NCBI GenBank assembly: GCA_016711875.1
Contig: JADJSD010000003.1
Span: 310,001 to 374,000 of the forward strand
Reading direction: 5' to 3'
Source: Betaproteobacteria bacterium
GTDB lineage: Bacteria > Pseudomonadota > Gammaproteobacteria > Burkholderiales > Usitatibacteraceae
DNA length: 64,000 bases
Below the pieces are notes generated by a model. That model was given only the letters and a program-made list of their open reading frames with translations. It had not been told where the DNA came from and searched no databases. The position numbers and the translations under genes were made by a program. Of the stretch, positions 33,371 through 42,010 are shown piece after piece; the stretch's first letter is position 1, and the number at the start of each line of letters is the position of its first letter.

Positions 33371-35445
33371 GGGGTACCTCCAATCACGGTGGCGATGCGT
33401 ACGGCGCTGGTTTCGGGAATCTCGGAATGGCCGAGCACGCGAAGGCGCGGCGCGGCACGGCGGACAAGGCGCGCGACGATGGCGCGCACCCGGTCGGGAA
33501 CGAGGAGGACCGCGGGCAGGCCCTGGCTGTCGAGCTTCTCGGCGGCGCGCGCGGCGCCGTCGGCGATCATGTCGGCGAGGCTGGGCTCGAGGCCGCCGCC
33601 TTCGCCGCCGAGCGCCTGCGCCACCACGCGCTCGAGCTGCGGTTCGAGGGCGATGACCGGCACCTCGCGCGTGCCGCCGTAGATCGACTGCACGATCGCG
33701 TGGCCGAGGGCGGCTCGCACCTGCGCGGTGAGCTCGCCGGCATCCTGCGTGCGCGGGGCGAACTCGGCGAGCGTCTCGGCGATCGTGCGCATGTCGCGGA
33801 TGTGGACGCCTTCGTCGAGCAGGTTCTGCAGCACGCGCTGGAAGACGGGCATCGGCAGCACCTTCGGCACGAGGTCCTCGAGGAGCTTGGGCGCGACGCG
33901 GCCCAGGTGCTCGAGGAGCCCCTGCACTTCCTGGCGGCCCAGGAGCTGGCCGGCCTGCTGCTGGATGATCGTGGACATGTGCGTGGCGACCACGGTCGCG
34001 GCGTCGACGACCGTGAAGCCGGCCGCGGAGGCGGCGTCGCGCGTCGAGGCGTCGATCCACACGGCCGGCAGGCCGAAGGCGGGGTCGCGGGTCGGCGTGC
34101 CCGGCAGGCTTCCGGAGGCGCCGCCCGGGTTGATGGCGAGCCACAGGCCGGCGATGGCCTCGCCCTCGCCCACGGTCACGCCCTTCACGGTGATGCGGTA
34201 GCCGCTCGGCTTGAGTTCGAGGTTGTCGCGGATGTGCACCGGCGTCGGCAGGAAGCCCACGTCCTGCGCGAACTTCTTGCGGATCGCCTTGATGCGGCGC
34301 AGGAGCTCGCCGTCCTGGCTGCGGTCGACCATCGGGATGAGGCGATAGCCGACTTCCAGGCCGACCACGTCCACCGGCTGCAGGTCGTCCCACGAGGCGT
34401 CGACGGGCGCGGCTTCCACCGGGGCGACCTGCACCTCGGCCTCGAGGGCCACGCGCCGGCGGGACTGCTCGCCCAGCCAGTACGCGCCGTAGCCGCAGGC
34501 GAAGCCGAGCGAGAGGAAGACCAGGTGCGGCATGCCGGGCACGAGGCCGAGCGTGACGAGCACGGCCGAGGCGATGCCCAGGGCGCGCGGCACGGCGGTC
34601 AGGTCGCCGACCATCTGCGAGCCCATGTCCTTGCCGCTGCCGACGCGGCTCACCACGAGGGCGGCGGCGATCGAGATGAGGAGCGCGGGCACCTGCGCCA
34701 CGAGACCGTCGCCCACGGCGAGCAGCACGTAGTTCGAGGCGGCCTGCGAGAACGACAGGTTGTGCTGGAACATCCCGATCGCGAGGCCGCCCAGGATCGT
34801 GATGACGAGGATCATGATGCCGGCGACCGCGTCGCCGCGGACGAACTTCGAGGCGCCGTCCATCGCGCCGAAGAAGTCGGCCTCGTGGGCCACTTCCTGG
34901 CGCCGCGCCTTGGCCGTCTTCTCGTCGATGAGGCCCGCGTTCAGGTCGGCGTCGATGGCCATCTGCTTGCCGGGCATCGCGTCGAGCGTGAAGCGCGCGC
35001 TCACCTCGGCGATGCGGCCCGCGCCCTTGGTCACCACCACGAAGTTGATGACGACCAGGATCGCGAACACGATGAGGCCGACGGCGAAGTTGCCGCCGAT
35101 CACGAAGTGGCCGAAGGACTCGATCACCTTGCCCGCGGCGCCGGCGCCCGTGTGCCCGTTCATGAGCACCTGGCGCGTGGAGGCGACGTTGAGCGACAGG
35201 CGCAGCAGCGTCGTGACGAGCAGCACCACCGGGAAGGCGGCGAAGTCGAGGGGCTTGAGGGTATAGACGCTCACCATCATGACCAGCAGGGCGAGCGCGA
35301 TGTTGAAGGTGAAGAGCAGGTCGAGCATGAGCGGCGGCAGCGGCAGCAGCATCATCACCAGCATCATGATGATGAGCATCGGCACCGCGAGCGTGCGCAC
35401 CGAGGCGCTGGTGAGGCCGAGGCGGGAGAGGTCGAAGGCGGACAT
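33367..35445 (-). CDS. flhA: FlhA: flagellar type III export component
   Basis: 692 residues. The N-terminal half carries about eight membrane segments (for example VPMLIIMMLVMMLLPLPPLM) and the FHIPEP region (DADLNAGLIDEKTAKARRQE, DGASKFVRGDAVAGIMI). The C-terminal cytoplasmic half is the substrate- and chaperone-docking domain (RDNLELKPSGYRITVKGV, ADMIADGAARAAEKLD). It forms the nonameric export ring. 12 bp follow flhB. Confidence 0.97.
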   Translation of the reverse strand: MSAFDLSRLGLTSASVRTLAVPMLIIMMLVMMLLPLPPLMLDLLFTFNIALALLVMMVSVYTLKPLDFAAFPVVLLVTTLLRLSLNVASTRQVLMNGHTGAGAAGKVIESFGHFVIGGNFAVGLIVFAILVVINFVVVTKGAGRIAEVSARFTLDAMPGKQMAIDADLNAGLIDEKTAKARRQEVAHEADFFGAMDGASKFVRGDAVAGIMILVITILGGLAIGMFQHNLSFSQAASNYVLLAVGDGLVAQVPALLISIAAALVVSRVGSGKDMGSQMVGDLTAVPRALGIASAVLVTLGLVPGMPHLVFLSLGFACGYGAYWLGEQSRRRVALEAEVQVAPVEAAPVDASWDDLQPVDVVGLEVGYRLIPMVDRSQDGELLRRIKAIRKKFAQDVGFLPTPVHIRDNLELKPSGYRITVKGVTVGEGEAIAGLWLAINPGGASGSLPGTPTRDPAFGLPAVWIDASTRDAASAAGFTVVDAATVVATHMSTIIQQQAGQLLGRQEVQGLLEHLGRVAPKLLEDLVPKVLPMPVFQRVLQNLLDEGVHIRDMRTIAETLAEFAPRTQDAGELTAQVRAALGHAIVQSIYGGTREVPVIALEPQLERVVAQALGGEGGGLEPSLADMIADGAARAAEKLDSQGLPAVLLVPDRVRAIVARLVRRAAPRLRVLGHSEIPETSAVRIATVIGGTP

Positions 35446-35457
35446 GGCGGGGCGTCC

Positions 35458-36615
35458 TCAGGCGACCGGCTCGGGGTCCGGGCCGCTGTCGAGGCCGGGC
35501 GGGACGACGATGGCCGCGGGCACGACCGGCGCGGGCGCCTCGCCGCGACGGTGGCGGCGCAGCTGGTAGACGTAGGCGAGCACCTGGGCGACGGCCTGGA
35601 AGAGCGCGGCCGGAATCTCGGCGCCCAGCTCGCCGTGGCGGTAGAGCGCGCGGGCGAGCGGCGGAGCCTCGAGGCGGGCGACGCCGGCCTCGGCGGCGAT
35701 CTCGCGGATCTTCAGCGCGATCGGGCCCCTGCCCATCGCCACGATCCGGGGGGCGCCGGCGGAGGCGTCGTCATACGAGAGCGCGACCGCGTAGTGGGTC
35801 GGGTTGGTGACCACGACGTCCGCCTTCGGGACGGCGGCCATCATGCGGCGGCGCGAGATCTCGCGCTGGGCCTGGCGGATGCGCGCCTTGACGTGCGGGT
35901 CGCCGTCCTGTTCCTTCGCCTCGCGCTTGGCCTCTTCCGGGGTCATGCGCAGGGATTTCATGTAGCGGTGGCGCTCGTGGGTGACGTCCAGGATCGCGAT
36001 CACCGCGAAGACGCCGATCACGCTCCAAAGCGAATCCGCGATGGCCTGCCCGGAGGCGCCCAGGGCCGCCACCAGGGGCAGCGTCGCGAGACCCGCGGCG
36101 CTCTCCCGGAGGGCGTAAAGGCTGGCGAGGGCGGCGCCGCCGACCAGGAGCGCGACGGCGACCGTCTTGCCGAGCTCGGCCAGCGAGTCGACCGAGACGA
36201 TGCGGGCGATGCCGGTGGCCGGGTTCAGGCGGTTGAAGTCGGGCGTGAACGGCTTCGAGGTGAAGATGAGGCCGCCCTGGATGAGCGGCACGAGCGCGGA
36301 GCCCACCCACAGCAGCCCGAGGATCGGCGCGGCGATGAGCAGCCCCCCGGCCGAAGCGGACTCCAGGCGCGCGGTCAGCTCGGCCGTGTCGCGCGCGTCG
36401 TTGGCGTTGAGGGTGAGGCCGTTGGCGAGCAGCTCGCGCAGGCCCGAGACGGCCTGCGGCGTGTAGGCGGCGATCCCCGCGAGGGTGCCGGCGAGCAGGA
36501 GGAAGCTGGTCAGGTGGCGCGAACGCGCGATCCGGCCGTCGGCCCGCGCGTCGGCGAGCCGCTTCTCGGACGGTGGGAGGGTCCGGTCTTCCTGGTCAGT
36601 GTCGTTGTCGGCCAT
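35458..36615 (-). CDS. flhB: FlhB: export switch protein
   Basis: 385 residues. N-terminal cytosolic lead TLPPSEKRLADARADGRIAR, four membrane segments (about 30-210), and the C-terminal domain with the self-cleaving NPTH in DVVVTNPTHYAVALSYDD. Cleavage between Asn and Pro lets FliK switch export from hook to filament proteins. The tail after NPTH resembles the separate small gene at 45664-45960. The upstream gap of 138 bp to cheZ includes the hairpin at 36713-36734. Confidence 0.97.
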   Translation of the reverse strand: MADNDTDQEDRTLPPSEKRLADARADGRIARSRHLTSFLLLAGTLAGIAAYTPQAVSGLRELLANGLTLNANDARDTAELTARLESASAGGLLIAAPILGLLWVGSALVPLIQGGLIFTSKPFTPDFNRLNPATGIARIVSVDSLAELGKTVAVALLVGGAALASLYALRESAAGLATLPLVAALGASGQAIADSLWSVIGVFAVIAILDVTHERHRYMKSLRMTPEEAKREAKEQDGDPHVKARIRQAQREISRRRMMAAVPKADVVVTNPTHYAVALSYDDASAGAPRIVAMGRGPIALKIREIAAEAGVARLEAPPLARALYRHGELGAEIPAALFQAVAQVLAYVYQLRRHRRGEAPAPVVPAAIVVPPGLDSGPDPEPVA

Positions 36616-36712
36616 GATTCGCGTGGGAACGGTGGGTTTACGCGTTCCATCATGGCCGTCACCCCTTGCGCCGAAAGGCCCGATAACCGGGGGTTTGGGG
36701 GGTCAATTCATC

Positions 36713-36734
36713 GCCCGCCCCCCCCGGGGCGGGC
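36713..36734. other. All-GC 9-bp hairpin between cheZ and flhB
   Basis: GCCCGCCCC (36713-36721), loop CCCC, GGGGCGGGC (36726-36734), perfect stem. It is 20 bp after the cheZ stop and about 98 bp before flhB on the minus strand. No T-run follows, so it is more likely a pause/processing site or RNA 3' end protector than an intrinsic terminator. Confidence 0.5.
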
Positions 36735-36753
36735 CCTCCTTCCGGTGAGCCGG

Positions 36754-37401
36754 CTAGAAGCCCAGCTCGGCGAGCAGGTCGTCCACCTGGGCCTGGTTGG
36801 TGACCACCTCGGCGCGGTTGCCGTCGACCACCGGCCCCTCGAGGCTTTCCTGCACCTGGCCCCGGCGCTCCGGGGGCGTGCTCGCCACCAGGAGCTTCAC
36901 CAGCTGCTCTTCCAGGTGCATGGCGAGGTCGGCGATCTTGCGGATCACCTGGCCGGTGAGATCGTGGAAGTCCTGCGCCATCATGATGTCGGTGAGCTGG
37001 CCCTGGATCACGCGCCCGCCCTCCTTCGCGTCGGCGAAGTAGTCGGCGGTCTCCTTCACGAGCGACGGGGTCGGCGAATTCGGGCCGTCCGAGCCGGCGA
37101 GGCTCGCCCAGGCGTCCGAGAGCTTCGCGAGGCGCCCGTCCAGCCGGTCCTGCTCCAGGCGGGCCCCGTCGACGGCGTTCAGCACCTTGTCGGCCGCCTC
37201 GCCCGTGAGGCGGGCGATGTAGTCGAGGCGCGAGCGCGCGTCGGGAAGCGTCCCCACGGCGCCTTGCAGGTGGATGTCGTAGCCGAGCTCCCGCAGCGCG
37301 TCGTGCAGCTGCCGCGTGAGGGTGCCGATCCGGTGGAAGACGTCGTAGTCGTCCTCGCCGAACTCGGGGGCGCTGGTTCTTTCCTTGGCGAGGGCGTTCA
37401 T
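36754..37401 (-). CDS. cheZ: CheZ: CheY-phosphate phosphatase
   Basis: 215 residues from the ATG at 37401, overlapping the cheY stop (TGATG). The long helical hairpin holds the active region AQDFHDLTGQVIRKIADL (catalytic Gln in DLTGQ), and the C-terminal CheY-binding helix ends VDDLLAELGF, close to the enteric tail. It ends the CheY signal at the motor. Confidence 0.96.
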   Translation of the reverse strand: MNALAKERTSAPEFGEDDYDVFHRIGTLTRQLHDALRELGYDIHLQGAVGTLPDARSRLDYIARLTGEAADKVLNAVDGARLEQDRLDGRLAKLSDAWASLAGSDGPNSPTPSLVKETADYFADAKEGGRVIQGQLTDIMMAQDFHDLTGQVIRKIADLAMHLEEQLVKLLVASTPPERRGQVQESLEGPVVDGNRAEVVTNQAQVDDLLAELGF

Positions 37402-37793
37402 CACTTGGCTCCCGCGCGCTGGACGATCTTGGCCACCTTCTCCTCGAGCGTCCCCTTGGTGAAGGGCTTCACGATGTAGCCGTTGGCGCCCGACTGGGCG
37501 GCCGTGACGATGTCCTCCTTGCGCGCCTCGGCCGTCACCATGAGCACCGGCAGGCCCTTGAGCGCCGCGTCGGCCCGGATCTGGTTGAGCAGCTCGAAGC
37601 CGTTCATGTTGGGCATGTTGATGTCGGAGACGACGAAATCGAAATTGCCGCCCTTCAGTTTCGCCATGGCGACGACGCCGTCCTCCGCCTCGTCGGCGTT
37701 GGCGTAGCCGATCTCCTTGAGCAGGTTGCGGACGATGCGGCGCATCGTCGAGAAGTCGTCGACGATCAGGAACTTCATCTCGGCGGTGGTCAT
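37401..37793 (-). CDS. cheY: CheY: motor-binding response regulator
   Basis: 130 residues. FLIVDDFSTMRRIVRNLLKE, phospho-Asp in FVVSDINMPNMNG, Thr in VLMVTAEARKED, and GYIVKPFTKGTLEEKV match enteric CheY closely, in contrast with the divergent copy at 8526. Coupled to cheZ; 34 bp after motB. Confidence 0.97.
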   Translation of the reverse strand: MTTAEMKFLIVDDFSTMRRIVRNLLKEIGYANADEAEDGVVAMAKLKGGNFDFVVSDINMPNMNGFELLNQIRADAALKGLPVLMVTAEARKEDIVTAAQSGANGYIVKPFTKGTLEEKVAKIVQRAGAK

Positions 37794-37827
37794 GGTCGGT
37801 CCTCGCGGAAAATGGGGCGGGAAGGTT

Positions 37828-38841
37828 TCAGGGTTTCGGGGCGCCCGGGGCCGGTTCGTCGCGCTTGGACACGGCGGCCTCGATGGCGGTGGCGGGTGCG
37901 GGCTTCGCGCCGGCGATGGCGGCGGCGGCGCCTTCGGCGTCCTCCACTTCCATCTCGTCCTCGCGGCCCATGGCGCGCTCCTCGGCGCGCTTGTTCATGA
38001 CGGTGATGTTGATGCGGCGGTTGGCGGCGTCGCGCGGGTCCTCGGGCTTCACCAGCTGCACCGACGCGAGGCCCACGACGCGAAGGACCTTGCCCTCGAC
38101 GATGCCGCCGGCCACGAGCTCGCGGCGCGAGGCGTTGGCGCGGTCGGCCGAGAGGTCGAAGTTCGAGTAGGAGCGCTCCCCGCCCAGGTAGGGCGCGGCG
38201 TCCGTGTGGCCCGTGATGGTCACCTTGTTGTCGACCTCGTTGAGCAGGCGCCCCACCTCGCGCAGGATCTCGCGCATGTAGTCCTTCACCCGCGCGCTGC
38301 CCATGTCGAACATCGGGCGCTGTTCCGCGTCCACGATGTGGATCACCAGTCCCTCGGGGGTCATCTCGAGCTTGATCTGTCTCTTGTAGTCCGCCAGTCG
38401 CGGGTTGGCCTCGATGGCGGCCTCGATCCGGCGCTTCAGGTCCTCCAGGCGCGCCTTCTCCAGGCGGGCGAGCTCGGCCTTCACGGCCGCGCGCTCGTTG
38501 CGGCGGTTCGCCTTCTCGACGTCGCCGTTTCGCATCTGGCCGTCGCGGCGCGTGAGGTCCTTGCCGCCGCCGTTCACGATGCTGGTCGCGTCGCCCGCGC
38601 CCGAGCCGCCCGGCATCGCCATCTTCACCGGGTTCTGGAAGTACTCGGAAATGCCCTGGAGCTCGGCCTTCGAGGTCGATCCCAGCAGCCACATCAGCAG
38701 GAAGAAGGCCATCATCGCGGTCACGAAGTCCGCGTAGGCGATCTTCCAGGCGCCGCCGTGATGGCCGCCGGCGACCTTCTTGATCCGCTTGACGATGATC
38801 GGGGCGGGGGCGACCTTCTTGCTGTCCTTCGCGGCGGCCAC
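37828..38841 (-). CDS. motB: MotB: stator protein anchoring to peptidoglycan
   Basis: 337 residues. A single N-terminal membrane helix with the proton-binding Asp in AYADFVTAMMAFFLLMWLLG; C-terminal OmpA-like domain (about 170-280) with ITGHTDAAPYLG and LSADRANASRRELVAGGI. The C-terminal tail past residue 285 is Ala/Glu-rich and unstructured. It pairs with MotA to form the proton channel; one bp separates the genes. Confidence 0.97.
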   Translation of the reverse strand: MAAAKDSKKVAPAPIIVKRIKKVAGGHHGGAWKIAYADFVTAMMAFFLLMWLLGSTSKAELQGISEYFQNPVKMAMPGGSGAGDATSIVNGGGKDLTRRDGQMRNGDVEKANRRNERAAVKAELARLEKARLEDLKRRIEAAIEANPRLADYKRQIKLEMTPEGLVIHIVDAEQRPMFDMGSARVKDYMREILREVGRLLNEVDNKVTITGHTDAAPYLGGERSYSNFDLSADRANASRRELVAGGIVEGKVLRVVGLASVQLVKPEDPRDAANRRINITVMNKRAEERAMGREDEMEVEDAEGAAAAIAGAKPAPATAIEAAVSKRDEPAPGAPKP

Positions 38842-38842
38842 G

Positions 38843-39700
38843 TCAGGCCCTCTTCGGCTTCACGTGGCCCTCGAGCTCGAGGAAGCTCGGGCGCTCCGTC
38901 GAGAAGAGGACCTTGCGGCCGAACTCGATCGCGAGCGACGGGGCGTAGCCCTGCAGGCTCGCCAGGAGCGTCACCTTCACGCACTGCAGTTCCTTGGTCG
39001 CCTCCTCGAGCTTCTGGCCCAGGAGCGTGGCGAGGGGGCCGACGAAACCGTACGCGAGCAGGATGCCCACGAACGTGCCGACGAGCGCCGCGCCGATCTT
39101 GCCGCCCAGGATCGCGGGCGGCTCGCCCACCGAGCCCATCACGTTCACCACGCCCATCACCGCGGCGACGATGCCGAAGGCGGGCAGGCCGTCGGCCACC
39201 TGCTGCACCGCGTGGGCGGGCGCGTGGCCTTCGGCGTGGTGCGTGTCGAGCTCCTGGTCCATCAGGGCCTCGATCTCGTGCGGGTTCATGTTGCCGCTCA
39301 CCATGATGCGCAGGTAGTCGGTCATGAATTCCAGCAGGTGGTGGTCGGAGGCGAGGTCGGGGTACTTCTGGAAGAGCGGGCTCTTGTCCGGCTCCTCGAC
39401 GTCGCCCTCGATCGCCATCATCCCTTCCTTGCGGATCTTGGTGAGGATGTCGAAAAGCAGGCCCATGAGCGAGAGGTAGCGCGTCTTGGTGTACTTGGAG
39501 CCCTTGAAGCAGGAGGGCAGCGCGCCCAGGACGGCCTTCAGCACCTTGCTGTTGTTGCTCACCACGAAGGCGCCGATGGCGGCGCCCGCGATGATCAGCA
39601 GCTCGAAGGGCTGGAAGAGCGCGGCGAGCTTGCCGCCGTGCAGCATGAAGCCGCCCAGCACCGAGCCCACGACCACGACGTAACCGATGATGACCAGCAT
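38843..39700 (-). CDS. motA: MotA: stator proton channel protein
   Basis: 285 residues from the ATG at 39700. Four membrane segments (IIGYVVVVGSVLGGFML, IIAGAAIGAFVV, GIVAAVMGVVNVMGSV, IGAALVGTFVGILLAYGFVG) flank the large cytoplasmic loop with LLFDILTKIRKEGMMAIEGD and YLRIMVSGNMNPHEIEALMD, which contacts FliG. H+-type stator by similarity to enteric MotA. Confidence 0.97.
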   Translation of the reverse strand: MLVIIGYVVVVGSVLGGFMLHGGKLAALFQPFELLIIAGAAIGAFVVSNNSKVLKAVLGALPSCFKGSKYTKTRYLSLMGLLFDILTKIRKEGMMAIEGDVEEPDKSPLFQKYPDLASDHHLLEFMTDYLRIMVSGNMNPHEIEALMDQELDTHHAEGHAPAHAVQQVADGLPAFGIVAAVMGVVNVMGSVGEPPAILGGKIGAALVGTFVGILLAYGFVGPLATLLGQKLEEATKELQCVKVTLLASLQGYAPSLAIEFGRKVLFSTERPSFLELEGHVKPKRA

Positions 39701-39754
39701 CCCTGGCGACCCCTGCGTGTGATTTGCCGCCCCGGGGTGGAGCGGATAGCCATG

Positions 39755-39782
39755 TTGTCGGCAGGGCGACCGGATTGTTGAG
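39755..39782 (-). promoter_or_regulatory. Sigma-28-like promoter for the motAB-che-flh operon
   Basis: On the minus strand TCAA (39781-39778), 15 nt, then GCCGACAA (39762-39755), 7 of 8 to GCCGATAA with exact spacing. It is 54 bp upstream of motA and downstream of the flhDC terminator, so motA begins a new transcript. Confidence 0.6.
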
Positions 39783-39796
39783 CGGGTCAAGCCCGG

Positions 39797-39836
39797 AAAA
39801 AACGCGGCAGCACCGGTTTTCACCGGGCTGCCGCGG
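39797..39836 (-). terminator. Intrinsic terminator of the flhDC operon
   Basis: Reading the minus strand, CGCGGCAG and CTGCCGCG form the outer 8-bp stem around CCGGT-GAAA-ACCGG, immediately followed by six T residues (39802-39797). A textbook Rho-independent terminator, 46 bp after the flhC stop and before the motA promoter. Confidence 0.85.
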
Positions 39837-39881
39837 AAGTCCGCCGCCGGAAAGGGAGGTAGCGGCGGGCAACAGGGAGAA

Positions 39882-40457
39882 TCAGTGGGTCGTCGCCGCG
39901 ACGGTCTCGAGCTCGGCCTCGGCCGTCTCGGCGGCGCGGGCGGCGCGGGTCTTGCCGGCGCGGGCGGGCGGGTTGCACAGGCCGCAGACGTAGCCCGCGG
40001 TGAGCTCGTGCGTGTGGTTCACGAAGAGGCCGCCGCACTTCGTGCAGGGCGTGAGGGTGAGCATGTCGGCGTCGACGAAGCGCACGAGGCGCCAGGCGCG
40101 GGTGATCGACAGGAGGTCCTCGTTGCCGGTCGCGCGGACCTGCTCGAGGTAGAGCTCGTAGGCCTTGGCCACCGCCTCGATCTCCTCGATCTCGGTCGTC
40201 TTGATGAGGTTCATATAGATGTTGAGGAAGAGCGAGGCGTGCACGTTCGGCTGCCAGGTCATGAACCAGTCGGTCGAGAACGGCAGCTGGCCCTTGGACG
40301 GGCTCTTGCCCTGGACTTCCTTGTACAGGCGCAGGAGCCGTTCGTAGGAGAGGTCGGTCTCGCTCTCGAGCACCTGCAGGCGGGCGCCGAGCTTGATCAG
40401 GTGGACCGCGAGGCGGACTTGTTCGGCTTCGGTGACGATGGAGCGCGGGGTGGCCAT
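39882..40457 (-). CDS. flhC: FlhC: flagellar master regulator subunit
   Basis: 191 residues. LAVHLIKLGARLQVLESETD, DWFMTWQPNVHASLFLNIYM and the zinc-binding cysteines CTKCGGLFVNH and YVCGLCNPP are diagnostic. With FlhD it forms the hexameric activator of class II flagellar operons. The C-terminal 20 residues are Ala/Glu-rich and extra to the core. 3 bp after flhD. Confidence 0.97.
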   Translation of the reverse strand: MATPRSIVTEAEQVRLAVHLIKLGARLQVLESETDLSYERLLRLYKEVQGKSPSKGQLPFSTDWFMTWQPNVHASLFLNIYMNLIKTTEIEEIEAVAKAYELYLEQVRATGNEDLLSITRAWRLVRFVDADMLTLTPCTKCGGLFVNHTHELTAGYVCGLCNPPARAGKTRAARAAETAEAELETVAATTH

Positions 40458-40460
40458 GGC

Positions 40461-40778
40461 TCAGGCCTCCTCGGCCAGGCGGCCCGCCATCACGATGCCG
40501 GCGTGCAGCTGCTGGGTGGACGATTGCTTGCCGTGGTTGGCGAGCAGGCCCCAGACCATCTCGTCGTCGAAGCGGAAGCGGCACATCATCATCGGGGCGT
40601 TGGAGACGCGGACGATCTGCTGGGGCGAGAGGCCGTCGATGACGTGGGCCACTTCCTCCGTGAGCCCGAGGCGGAAGAGCGCCTGCGGGCGATCCAGGCG
40701 GATCATGTGCTGCGCCAGCATGAGGTAGGCGAGGTTCGCTTCGCGAATTTCGGCCATCAGTTGGTTGTTCTCGTTCAT
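40461..40778 (-). CDS. flhD: FlhD: flagellar master regulator subunit
   Basis: 105 residues from the ATG at 40778. EIREANLAYLMLAQHMIRLD, then ALFRLGLTEEVAHVIDGLSP and MMCRFRFDDEMVWGLLANHG match FlhD. Partner of FlhC in an operon closed by the terminator at 39797-39836. Divergent from fliC across 350 bp. Confidence 0.96.
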   Translation of the reverse strand: MNENNQLMAEIREANLAYLMLAQHMIRLDRPQALFRLGLTEEVAHVIDGLSPQQIVRVSNAPMMMCRFRFDDEMVWGLLANHGKQSSTQQLHAGIVMAGRLAEEA

Positions 40779-40902
40779 CGCTTTTTCCCTTTCCAGGCGC
40801 CTCAAGGTGGGCGCGTTGCAGACAGGACCCATTGTCGGCAACCCCCCCCGGTCCTTGAATCGGAAGCGCGCTGAGAATCGCGCGAGGTTTCCTCCCGTTC
40901 GC

Positions 40903-40923
40903 GTGTAGGAATCCGCCCTACAC
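40903..40923. promoter_or_regulatory. Perfect dyad GTGTAGG-N7-CCTACAC upstream of flhD and fliC
   Basis: Arms 40903-40909 and 40917-40923 are perfectly complementary. The same sequence (17 of 21 bases shared) lies at 26527-26547 in the flgM leader. It is 125 bp upstream of flhD and 35 bp upstream of the fliC -35, so it could act on either. It looks like the target of a dimeric regulator. Confidence 0.55.
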
Positions 40924-40958
40924 CGGCCCTTTGCCCCCCTCCAACCCCCCGGCCGGGC

Positions 40959-40986
40959 TAAAGATTTCCCCGGGACCTCCCGATAA
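40959..40986 (+). promoter_or_regulatory. Sigma-28 promoter of fliC
   Basis: TAAAGATT at 40959-40966, 12 nt, then CCCGATAA at 40979-40986 (7 of 8 to GCCGATAA). The spacer is one base longer than in flgM. Predicted start about 7 nt downstream. Confidence 0.7.
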
Positions 40987-41128
40987 GGCTCCCATGGGGG
41001 GCGCAACAGACGGCGAACCCCAAGCCCGGGAAGCAACGGCCGGGCGCTCCGCGAAGAGGCGGGCAACGGTCCCGGACGTACCGGGCGGTAAACATCGCTT
41101 CCAAACTTTTTTCAAGGAGATTCACCTC

Positions 41129-41932
41129 ATGGCTTCGACCATCAACACCAACGTCGCGTCGCTCACCGCTCAACGCAACCTGGCCATCTCGGGCAACGGC
41201 CTGCAGACCGCCATCTCGCGCCTCTCGTCCGGCCTGCGCATCAACAGCGCCGCCGACGACGCCGCCGGCCTCGGGATCTCCGACCGCATGAACGCGCAGG
41301 TCAAGGGCCTGAATGTCGCCGCCCGCAACGCCGCGGACGCCATCAGCGCCGTGCAGACGTACGACTCCGCCCTGGGCGGCATCACCGACATGCTCCAGCG
41401 CATGCGCGAAATCGCGGTGCAGGCGAACAACGCCACGAACTCCACGGATGACCTGGACAACCTGCAGGCGGAATACAGCCAGCTCGGCACGGAAATCGAC
41501 CGCGTCATCACGGCGACCAAGTTCAACGGCAACGCCGACCTCGACGGCGGCGCGACCCTCACGTACCAGGTGGGCGCGAACACCGGCGACACGATCGACG
41601 TGACGGTCGCCGACATGTCCGGCCTCACCGCGCAGGGCGAGGACGTCTCCGCCGACGCCGAAGCCGCGATGGACGCGATCGACGCGGACATCATCACCAT
41701 CGCCACCGAGCGCGCGAACTACAGCGCCGTGCAGAACGTGTTCACGAACGTGATCTCGACGGTCCAGGCCGCCGCGACGAACCAGGCCGCCGCCCGCGGC
41801 CGGATCGTGGACGCCGACTTCGCCCAGGAAACCGCCGCCCTCACCCGCGCGCAGATCCTGCAGCAGGCCGGCACGGCGATGGTCGCCCAGGCGAACCAGC
41901 TGCCCAACAGCGTCCTGTCGCTGCTCAAGTAA
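41129..41932 (+). CDS. fliC: FliC: flagellin
   Basis: 267 residues, short for flagellin. The conserved N-terminus (INTNVASLTAQRNLAISGNG, LSSGLRINSAADDAAGLGIS) and C-terminus (NVFTNVISTVQAAATNQAAA, ILQQAGTAMVAQANQLPNSV) make up nearly the whole protein. Only a brief middle (about 140-185) remains, so the filament surface D2/D3 domains are absent. A strong AAGGAGA site precedes the ATG. Confidence 0.97.
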   Translation: MASTINTNVASLTAQRNLAISGNGLQTAISRLSSGLRINSAADDAAGLGISDRMNAQVKGLNVAARNAADAISAVQTYDSALGGITDMLQRMREIAVQANNATNSTDDLDNLQAEYSQLGTEIDRVITATKFNGNADLDGGATLTYQVGANTGDTIDVTVADMSGLTAQGEDVSADAEAAMDAIDADIITIATERANYSAVQNVFTNVISTVQAAATNQAAARGRIVDADFAQETAALTRAQILQQAGTAMVAQANQLPNSVLSLLK

Positions 41933-41969
41933 TCGCCGCTCGTGCCGTAAGGAACGAAAGGCCGCAAAT

Positions 41970-42010
41970 GCGAAGGCCGGGCGGCCCCGAAAGGGCCTCC
42001 GGTCTTTCGC
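41970..42010 (+). terminator. Strong extended hairpin after fliC
   Basis: GCGAAGGCCGG pairs (one bulge) with CCGGTCTTTCGC, around GGCCC-CGAAA-GGGCC. It starts 38 bp after the fliC stop. There is no T-run beyond it, so it may attenuate or stabilise the fliC mRNA 3' end rather than fully terminate before flaG. Confidence 0.5.

Larger units (their letters stand above)
40779..41128. promoter_or_regulatory. flhD-fliC divergent control region
   Basis: This 350-bp gap holds no gene. It contains the dyad at 40903-40923, the fliC promoter at 40959-40986 and the AAGGAGA ribosome site of fliC at 41113-41119. No clear promoter for flhDC was recognised on the minus strand. The fliC leader is about 140 nt, long enough for leader-RNA control, but no riboswitch-like fold is evident. 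Confidence 0.6.

Noticed and set aside
36679..36686. CCCGATAA on the plus strand between cheZ and flhB as a promoter
   Set aside because: No -35 at the proper distance and no plus-strand gene downstream.
33427..37479. Very long plus-strand open frame (about 1350 codons) antisense to cheZ, flhB and flhA
   Set aside because: It is a GC-rich mirror of real genes: His/Arg/Glu-rich, low-complexity, no family motif. The opposite strand encodes conserved proteins throughout.
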